DNA of 27,674 nt from an uncultured Lachnospiraceae bacterium (GTDB taxonomy: Bacteria > Bacillota > Clostridia > Lachnospirales > Lachnospiraceae). Shown piece after piece: positions 22,028-27,674 of this stretch (position 1 is its first letter; each line of letters opens with the position of its first letter). The stretch spans positions 1 to 27,674 of the forward strand of contig CAJUHJ010000029.1 in the NCBI GenBank assembly GCA_910586355.1. Direction: 5' to 3'. Position numbers and translations under genes: made by a program. The notes beneath the pieces are model-generated. The model was not told where the DNA came from, searched no databases, and saw only the letters and a program-made list of their open reading frames with translations.

Positions 22028-24253
22028 ATGGGAATTTACGATACGTTGAATGAGCCGCAGAAGAAGGCGGTATTTCAGACAGAAGGGCCTGTTTTAATTT
22101 TGGCGGGAGCAGGCAGTGGAAAGACGAGGGCGCTTACATATCGAACGGCATATTTAATTGAAGAAAAGGGGGTTGCCCCTTATCAGATTTTAGCGATTAC
22201 CTTTACCAATAAGGCAGCAAAGGAAATGCGTGACCGTATTCAAAATATGGTGGGATATGGTTCGGACGGAATCTGGGTGACGACGTTTCATTCTGCCTGT
22301 GTCCGGATTTTAAGAAGGCATATTGACAGATTGGGATTTAATACGAATTTTACAATTTATGATACGGACGACCAAAAAACTTTGATGAAGGATATTTGTA
22401 AAAGGTTGGAAATTGACACGAAACGCTTTAAGGAAAAGACATTCCTTAGCGTTATTTCCGCTGCAAAAGACGAGATGATTGGTTATGAGGAGTTTGCGTT
22501 AAATGCCGGAGAAGATTTTGTATTAAAAAAACAAGCGCAGGTGTATCGGGAATACCAAAATGCCTTAAAAAAGAATAATGCGCTGGATTTTGATGATTTA
22601 ATTTTTTATACAGTGGAATTGCTGAAATTGGATGCACAGGTGTTAGAGTATTATCAGGAACGATTCCGTTATATTATGGTAGACGAATATCAGGACACGA
22701 ATACAGCGCAGTTTCAGTTGATTCATCTTTTGGCAAAAAAATATAAAAATCTCTGTGTGGTTGGAGATGACGACCAGTCGATTTATAAATTCCGCGGTGC
22801 AAATATTTATAATATTTTAAATTTTGAAAAGTATTTTCCGGAAGCTGTTGTAATTAAACTGGAACAGAATTACCGTTCTACACAAAATATTTTAGATGCG
22901 GCGAACCATGTAATTGCAAATAATCGAAACAGAAAGCCGAAAACACTTTGGACGGCAAATGGAGAAGGGAATAAAATTGCGTTTCATCAATTTGAAAGCG
23001 GCTATGATGAAGTGGATTTTGCGGCAAAAGATATTATGGAGAAGGTATATCAACAGGGTTACAGCTATCAGGACTGCGCTGTTTTATACAGGACAAACGC
23101 ACAGTCGCGTTTGTTTGAAGAGAAATTTATTGTTTCGAATATTCCATATAAAATTATCGGCGGTATTAATTTTTATGCCAGAAAAGAAATTAAAGATTTG
23201 CTGTGCTATTTGAAAACAATTGATAATGCTAGTGATGATTTGGCGGTGCGGCGCATTATCAATGTCCCCAAAAGAGGGATTGGCGCAACGACGTTAAACC
23301 GGGTGCAGGAATATGCCTTGTTACATGATATGAGTTTTTATGACGCGCTGAAAATGGCGGAGGAAATTCCGGCTATTGGAAAAGCAAGCGCGAAAATACG
23401 TCCGTTTGTGTTGTTTATTCAGTCAATGCGGAGTAAACTTGGTTTGGTTAGTTTGAAAGATTTGTTTGATGAAATTATCGAAACGACTGGATATGTAGAA
23501 GAACTTGTGGCGGAAGGAACGGAAGAAGCAAAAGCGCGTATAGAAAATATAGATGAATTACTCAGTAAAATAGCCTCATATGAAGAATCAGATGAAGAAG
23601 CGACATTAGGGGGTTTTTTGGAGGAAGTGGCTCTTGTGGCAGATATTGACAGTTTGGAAGAAAACAGCAATTATGTTGTACTGATGACCATGCACAGCGC
23701 AAAGGGGCTTGAATTTTCCAATGTATATCTGGCAGGCATGGAAGAAGGGCTGTTTCCAAGTTATATGTCCATTATGTCAGAGACGCCGATTGAGGATTTG
23801 GAAGAAGAGCGGCGGCTGGCATATGTTGGAATAACAAGGGCAAAGGAACATCTTGCGATTACCAGCGCCAGAAAGAGGATGATTCGCGGAGAGGTGCAGT
23901 TTAACAGGGTCTCTCGTTTTGTGCAGGAGATACCCAAGCAATTGCTTAAAGAGACTGCGCCAAAGAAAAAAATGATTGAAATGCCGCGCCAAAAAGAGAC
24001 GTTTCAAAAAGCGAAAGATTCGTTTCATGCAAAACCTATGGCTGCCGGCGCATATGAGCCGAAAAATTTTGGGACGGCGGAAAAAGAGCCGTTAAACTAC
24101 ACCGTTGGCGACCGGGTGAGCCATATTAAGTTTGGGGAGGGAATCGTAACGCAGATTGTAGAAGGCGGTCGTGATTACGAAGTTACAGTCGAATTTGATA
24201 CGGCAGGGGTCAGGAAAATGTTTGCTCTTTTCGCAAAATTAAAAAAAATTTAA
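22028..24253 (+). CDS. pcrA: ATP-dependent DNA helicase PcrA (UvrD/Rep family)
   Basis: A 741-residue superfamily 1A 3'-5' DNA helicase used in replication-fork maintenance, plasmid rolling-circle replication and excision repair. Motifs in order are the Q-motif region LNEPQKKAV, Walker A GAGSGKT (27-33), motif Ia AITFTNKAAKEMRDR and the Walker B DEYQDT (219-224). Motif III is GDDDQSIYKFRGA and motif IV is LEQNYRS. Motif V is TMHSAKGLEF and motif VI is RRLAYVGITRAKEHL. The C-terminal Tudor-like segment (VGDRVSHIKFGEGIV to the end) binds RNA polymerase in known PcrA proteins. The ATG at 22028 is preferred over the one at 22004, because AAAGGAG lies 6 bp before it and MxIYDTLNE is the usual N-terminus. 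No partner ligase gene is adjacent. Confidence 0.96.
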   Translation: MGIYDTLNEPQKKAVFQTEGPVLILAGAGSGKTRALTYRTAYLIEEKGVAPYQILAITFTNKAAKEMRDRIQNMVGYGSDGIWVTTFHSACVRILRRHIDRLGFNTNFTIYDTDDQKTLMKDICKRLEIDTKRFKEKTFLSVISAAKDEMIGYEEFALNAGEDFVLKKQAQVYREYQNALKKNNALDFDDLIFYTVELLKLDAQVLEYYQERFRYIMVDEYQDTNTAQFQLIHLLAKKYKNLCVVGDDDQSIYKFRGANIYNILNFEKYFPEAVVIKLEQNYRSTQNILDAANHVIANNRNRKPKTLWTANGEGNKIAFHQFESGYDEVDFAAKDIMEKVYQQGYSYQDCAVLYRTNAQSRLFEEKFIVSNIPYKIIGGINFYARKEIKDLLCYLKTIDNASDDLAVRRIINVPKRGIGATTLNRVQEYALLHDMSFYDALKMAEEIPAIGKASAKIRPFVLFIQSMRSKLGLVSLKDLFDEIIETTGYVEELVAEGTEEAKARIENIDELLSKIASYEESDEEATLGGFLEEVALVADIDSLEENSNYVVLMTMHSAKGLEFSNVYLAGMEEGLFPSYMSIMSETPIEDLEEERRLAYVGITRAKEHLAITSARKRMIRGEVQFNRVSRFVQEIPKQLLKETAPKKKMIEMPRQKETFQKAKDSFHAKPMAAGAYEPKNFGTAEKEPLNYTVGDRVSHIKFGEGIVTQIVEGGRDYEVTVEFDTAGVRKMFALFAKLKKI

Positions 24254-24270
24254 AAATTGTAATTTTTTAA

Positions 24271-24298
24271 TTGTGAATAGGAAAAGATATGTTATAAT
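24271..24298 (+). promoter_or_regulatory. Promoter of the acidic-tailed membrane protein gene
   Basis: TTGTGA (24271-24276) and TATAAT (24293-24298) with a 16-bp spacer, about 72 bp before the start codon. Confidence 0.6.
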
Positions 24299-24369
24299 AT
24301 ATATATCGTGTCATACACAGATAGGAAAACTGCAAGGTTTCCAAAAGAATGAAAGAAGGAGTGAATATC

Positions 24370-24624
24370 ATGAATAAAGTAGATGATTTTTTAACCATGA
24401 CGAAATTGAATGATTTACTAAAAAAGAAAGATGACGAGGAGAAAAAGGCGACCAACGTTGTATGGATTTTTGCGATTGTAGGAATTGTTGTAGCAATGAT
24501 AGCAGCTGCATACGGAATTTACCGCTTCTTTAAACCGGATTATCTTGAAGATTTTGAAGACGATTTCGAAGATGAGTTTGAAGATGACTTTTTCGACGAC
24601 GACGAAGAAGAAAACGACAAATAA
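24370..24624 (+). CDS. Small single-pass membrane protein with strongly acidic tail
   Basis: An 84-residue protein. The N-terminal cytoplasmic segment (about 1-28, MNKVDDFLTMTKLNDLLKKK) precedes one TM helix (about 30-53). The C-terminal third is almost all Asp, Glu and Phe (EDFEDDFEDEFEDD, DDDEEEN). Proteins like this are common in Lachnospiraceae as I remember them; no function is known. The acidic tail could bind cations or basic partners. The start at 24370 is chosen because AAGGAG is 8 bp upstream; the earlier ATG at 24349 overlaps that site. It has its own promoter and terminator, so it is a stand-alone transcript. Confidence 0.8.
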   Translation: MNKVDDFLTMTKLNDLLKKKDDEEKKATNVVWIFAIVGIVVAMIAAAYGIYRFFKPDYLEDFEDDFEDEFEDDFFDDDEEENDK

Positions 24625-24643
24625 TTAAAGTATCAGAGTGAAT

Positions 24644-24669
24644 AAGAGCCGCAGTATTGCGGCTCTTTT
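24644..24669 (+). terminator. Rho-independent terminator
   Basis: A perfect 10-bp stem AAGAGCCGCA (24644-24653) with TGCGGCTCTT (24658-24667), a 4-nt loop and a short T-run. Confidence 0.92.
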
Positions 24670-24738
24670 CTGTATGTTTATTAGCAGCTGATTAAGTATT
24701 CGTGATAGAAAGGGATTTGTGGAAAGGTTTTAAACTAT

Positions 24739-26157
24739 ATGAAAAAAGGACAGATTTTAGAAGGCGTTGTGGAAAAAGTTTTGTTTCCAAATAAAGGAAT
24801 TGTAAGAATGGAAGATGGACGCGAAGTAATTGTGAAACATGGACTGACCGGGCAAAAGGTTTCTTTTCTGGTAAATAAAATCAGAAAGGGGAAGTGTGAG
24901 GGCAGGATTTTAGAAGTGGTTGAGAAATCACCGTTAGAGCTTCCCACCCCTTCCTGTAAGCATTTTGGCGTCTGCGGCGGGTGTAATTATCAGAATTTAA
25001 GTTATGAGAATCAGTTAAAATTAAAAGAAGAACAGGTGAAATCTCTATTGTCCCCTGTATTGTCTGAGGCAGGAAAAGATTTTGATTCTCTGTTTGAAGG
25101 CATCAAATCTGGTGTAAAGCAATTTGAATACCGAAACAAGATGGAATTTTCATTTGGAGACGAAATAAAAGACGGCCCGCTGACGCTTGGTATGCATAAG
25201 CGGGGCAGTTTTTATGATATTACGAATGTAGAAAACTGTCGAATTGTGGATGCGGATTTCCGCAGAATACTTGTATTTGTCAGGAATTTTTTTGCCGGTA
25301 AAAAAATTTCTTTTTACCATAAATTAAAACATGAAGGCTATTTGAGGCATCTTTTGGTTCGGAAAGCGGCAAAGACGGGGGAGATTCTAATATCTCTTGT
25401 GACAAGTACCCAGACAGACGGTTTTTTAGAAGCAGAGATGTTAAAGGAATTTACAGTTGGGCTTTTGGCGCTTTCCTTTGATGGAAAATTAGTTGGTATT
25501 TTACATACCAAAAATGATAGTCTTGCAGATGTGATACAAGACGACGGCACAGATATTTTGTATGGACAGGATTATTTTTATGAGGAACTTTTAGGTCTGT
25601 CATTTAAAATTACGCCGTTTTCTTTTTTTCAGACAAATTCTCTCGGCGCGGAAGCGCTCTATGAGACGGTGAGGGAATTTATTGGCGGCTCCCTTGCTTC
25701 TTCGAAGGAAAATGGAGCCGTAGTGTTTGATTTATACAGTGGGACGGGGACGATTGCGCAAATGTTGTCCGTTTCCGCAAGAAAGGTAATCGGGGTCGAA
25801 ATTGTGGAAGAAGCCGTGGAAGCGGCAAAAGAAAATGCTCAAATGAATGGAATTGCAAATTGTGAATTTCTGGCAGGCGACGTCTTAAAAGTGATAGACG
25901 AGATTGCAGACAGCCCTGATTTCATAGTTTTAGATCCGCCCAGAGAGGGGATTCATCCAAAGGCATTAAAAAAGATTGCCGCCTTTGAGCGTGCAAAAGA
26001 AATCGTGTATATTTCATGCAAACCTACAAGCCTTGCGCGGGATTTGGAGGAATTGCAGGCATTTGGGTATGAGGTGGAGAGGATTCGGTGTGTGGATTTG
26101 TTTGGGGGGACTTGTCATGTGGAGAGCATATGTCTACTACATCGGAAGGATTCGTGA
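24739..26157 (+). CDS. rlmD: 23S rRNA (uracil-5-)-methyltransferase, RumA/RlmD family
   Basis: A 472-residue SAM-dependent RNA m5U methyltransferase acting on 23S rRNA. An N-terminal TRAM domain (about 1-62) is followed by an Fe-S cluster motif with C73, C79 and C82 (C-x5-CGGC) and a fourth Cys at C167. The catalytic domain has the SAM loop DLYSGTG (331-337), DPPREG (399-404) and the catalytic Cys C427 in YISCKPTSLARDL. It ends GGTCHVESICLLHRKDS; the HVE near the end is conserved in the family, though GGTC before it is unusual. Only a weak GGAAAGG precedes the ATG, and no good promoter was found. Which uridine is modified cannot be told, so the gene symbol is provisional (RlmCD-type is possible). 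Its 3' end appears to be the boundary of accessory DNA. Confidence 0.93.
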   Translation: MKKGQILEGVVEKVLFPNKGIVRMEDGREVIVKHGLTGQKVSFLVNKIRKGKCEGRILEVVEKSPLELPTPSCKHFGVCGGCNYQNLSYENQLKLKEEQVKSLLSPVLSEAGKDFDSLFEGIKSGVKQFEYRNKMEFSFGDEIKDGPLTLGMHKRGSFYDITNVENCRIVDADFRRILVFVRNFFAGKKISFYHKLKHEGYLRHLLVRKAAKTGEILISLVTSTQTDGFLEAEMLKEFTVGLLALSFDGKLVGILHTKNDSLADVIQDDGTDILYGQDYFYEELLGLSFKITPFSFFQTNSLGAEALYETVREFIGGSLASSKENGAVVFDLYSGTGTIAQMLSVSARKVIGVEIVEEAVEAAKENAQMNGIANCEFLAGDVLKVIDEIADSPDFIVLDPPREGIHPKALKKIAAFERAKEIVYISCKPTSLARDLEELQAFGYEVERIRCVDLFGGTCHVESICLLHRKDS

Positions 26158-26345
26158 AAATCCTTGATTTTAGGCACTTTGAGAGGTTTTTCAGCTTTTC
26201 AAAAAGTGACCGCAAGACGTATAAAAAAGCGATTTCCGATGGTGTAAATGTCTCCGTGGTTCTTGATATGGTATCACGGAACACATCAAAGTAGGGTTCA
26301 TAATTCATCAAAAACTGTATTATTCAAATAGAGAAAAAGTATGGG
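26158..26345. other. Junction region after the rRNA methyltransferase gene
   Basis: About 190 bp. AAGGATT (26146-26152) and AATCCTT (26159-26165) form a short hairpin around the stop codon. A forward frame from ATG 26130 to 26294 would encode about 54 residues, including FRHFERFFSFSKSDRKTYKK, with no ribosome-binding site. It overlaps the methyltransferase 3' end in another frame and matches nothing I recognise. It may be the left end of an integrated element. Confidence 0.35.
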
Positions 26346-26388
26346 AGACCGTTCATTTTCAAGGCTTTGAGGATGGGCGGTCTTTTTT
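26346..26388 (+). terminator. Rho-independent terminator
   Basis: AGACCG (26346-26351) pairs with CGGTCT (26378-26383). CATTTTCAA pairs with TTGAGGATG inside, using G-U pairs, and a T6 tract follows. Confidence 0.8.
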
Positions 26389-26431
26389 AGTTTCTATATT
26401 AGTTTATTGGAAATGAGAGGTGGTGATGGAT

Positions 26432-26938
26432 ATGGCAGGGAAAAAGCAGGATAATTCTTCAATCGTTCAAGACGAGGGTGTTGGAAGTAAGAAGAACACT
26501 TTTGAGGGAAAAATCCAATATTTGTCCTTAAATCAGTTGGCAGACTTCAAAAATCATCCGTTTAAGGTGGAAATGAATACGGAATTATTTGAACTGATGC
26601 AGAGTATTGAAAAAGAGGGTGTTCTGGTGCCGCTGCTTGCAAGACCGAATCCGGCAGGGCAGGGATATGAGCTGATAGCGGGACACCGAAGAAAGGCAGC
26701 CAGTAAATGGGCAGGTGTGGATAAAGTTCCTGTTATGGTTGTGGAATTGGATGATAACCAGGCGGTAATCGCAATGGTTGACAGCAACCTGCAGAGGGAG
26801 CATATCAAGCCCAGTGAAAAGGCGTTTGCCTACCGGATGAAATTAGAGGCAATGAAACAGCAGGGGAAAAGGACGGATTTAACTTTGTCCCAAGTTCGAG
26901 CTGTTGACAAACCTCTTGCCAAAAAGATTTGCATATAA
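26432..26938 (+). pseudogene. ParB-like partition/nuclease-domain gene, truncated
   Basis: The start is likely the ATG at 26432, 9 bp after GAGGTGG; in-frame GTG 26420 and ATG 26426 are too close. The N-terminal ParB domain is clear: about 33-52 has IQYLSLNQLADFKNHPFKV, then MQSIEKEGVLVPLLARPN, the ELIAGHRRKAASKW signature (GHRR) and MVDSNLQREHIKPSEKAFAY. After TDLTLSQV (to about 26895) the frame runs out of family-like sequence and stops. The DNA-binding helix-turn-helix and C-terminal part are missing. An IS1182-type terminus-like sequence begins at 26898, so insertion cut the gene. Free ParB-like genes of this sort are typical of conjugative elements and plasmids, supporting accessory DNA here. 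Confidence 0.8.
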
Positions 26939-27674
26939 GAAAATATATGTGTAGATGAATCCTTGAGGTGATACATTATGATGACGAAAAGAGAAAACCA
27001 ACAGATAGAAATGCATTTGATAACAATTGAAGATTTAGTCCCTATGGATCATCTGCTTCGGAAAGTAAATGATATCATTGATTTTTCATTCATATATAAC
27101 GAAGTAGAAAATATGTACTGTCATAACAATGGGCGTCCATCCATTGATCCGGTGGTCTTAATCAAGTTTCTTCTCATCGGTTTTCTTTATGGCATCAATT
27201 CCGAAAGAAGAATATCAGAAGAGATTCAGGTGAACATGGCATACCGTTGGTTTCTTGGTCTTGATATCATGGATAAAGTTCCAGACCATTCTACGGTTTC
27301 CCAGAACAGACGCCGCCGTTTCAACGGCAGCGATCTTTTTCGGAATATCTTTCAGAAAATTGTTTCCATATGCATAGAAAAGGGTCTGGCAGACGGCAAG
27401 CTGGTTTTTACGGATTCGACACACGTGAAGGCAAACGCATCCCGGAAAACAGAATACATCAAGCAAACAGAAGAAGCCACAAATGAATACCTCAAAGAAC
27501 TAGACAAGTATGAAGAAACGGTACGGGCCCAGTTGGAATCAGAAGGGAAAATCAAGCCCATCAGATGCAAGAAACGGAAGGAAAAAACGGAAATCATTAG
27601 CCGCCGTGAAAGCAGAACAGACCCCGAATCTGGATTTTACAAGAGGAAAGGGAAAGCGGAGGGGATGCACTACT
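26898..27674 (+). mobile_element. IS1182-family insertion sequence (left part, runs off the window)
   Basis: The proposed left terminus is GAGCTGTTGACAAAC at 26898-26912, where ParB-like coding ends. It resembles the ends of the palindromic element at 10125-10233 and is followed by an IS1182-type transposase gene. The right end is beyond the window, so the terminus and target duplication are not proven. Confidence 0.65.
26978..27674 (+). CDS. IS1182-family transposase (N-terminal part)
   Basis: Open from ATG 26978 to the window edge, 232 codons with no stop. GAGGTGA lies 8 bp upstream. The N-terminal DUF772-type helical domain includes VPMDHLLRKVNDIIDFSFIY, then NNGRPSIDPVVLIKFLLIGF and GLDIMDKVPDHSTVSQNRRR. 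The start of the DDE catalytic domain is VFTDSTHVKANAS, with the first catalytic Asp in TDST. A charged variable region (about 155-225) follows, as in IS1182/IS5-type enzymes. It moves the element by cut-and-paste or copy-out DDE chemistry (family knowledge). The remainder with the second and third acidic residues lies outside the window, so intactness is unknown. Confidence 0.92.
   Translation, partial: MMTKRENQQIEMHLITIEDLVPMDHLLRKVNDIIDFSFIYNEVENMYCHNNGRPSIDPVVLIKFLLIGFLYGINSERRISEEIQVNMAYRWFLGLDIMDKVPDHSTVSQNRRRRFNGSDLFRNIFQKIVSICIEKGLADGKLVFTDSTHVKANASRKTEYIKQTEEATNEYLKELDKYEETVRAQLESEGKIKPIRCKKRKEKTEIISRRESRTDPESGFYKRKGKAEGMHY

Overview
The window looks like a chromosomal segment of a gut-type, spore-forming Clostridia, most likely Lachnospiraceae. 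The evidence is the AT-rich sequence, strong AGGAGG ribosome-binding sites, rho-independent terminators, a clear SpoIIID sporulation regulator, a PcrA with Firmicute-style motifs, and a dockerin-bearing M60 (mucinase-type) peptidase. I saw no rRNA, tRNA or CRISPR.

Layout. (1) 1-6690: the tail of an unknown gene and its terminator, then a two-gene secreted unit. Its first member is a 1725-residue M60-like zinc metallopeptidase with a dockerin, discoidin-like and FnIII modules. Its second is a smaller secreted protein with a possible cohesin-like N-terminal domain and two FnIII-like repeats; the two genes overlap by 17 bp. (2) 6699-10105: a hemerythrin-unknown domain-receiver fusion (minus strand) divergent from a methyl-accepting chemotaxis protein. 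(3) 10125-10737: a scar region with a 109-bp palindromic MITE-like element that doubles as a terminator, a truncated unknown gene fragment and a chemoreceptor ectodomain fragment, ending at spoIIID (TTG start, apparent sigma-E promoter). (4) 11104-13905: a MATE exporter and a GPH-family sugar:cation symporter. (5) 13974-17967 (minus): a tandem-receiver response regulator and a 7TM hybrid histidine kinase, tightly coupled. (6) 18183-19346: a secreted SH3-SH3-NlpC/P60 cell-wall hydrolase. (7) 19405-21148 (minus): a four-gene overlapping operon of ECF sigma factor, putative anti-sigma factor and two small membrane proteins. (8) 21305-21830: a small membrane protein and a UPF0145/YbjQ protein, translationally coupled. 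(9) 22028-26157: PcrA helicase, a small acidic-tailed membrane protein and an RlmD/RumA-type rRNA methyltransferase. (10) 26158-27674: apparent accessory DNA, with a ParB-like gene broken by an IS1182-family insertion sequence that runs off the window.

How they fit together. Regions 1 and 6 face the outside (mucin or glycoprotein attack, wall turnover). Regions 2 and 5 are signalling proteins whose receiver domains lack DNA-binding outputs, so they probably act through phosphotransfer or protein contacts. The ECF operon resembles a cell-envelope stress module. The right end looks like the edge of an integrated mobile element placed at the 3' end of the rRNA methyltransferase gene, a favoured integration site in Firmicutes; this last point is inference.
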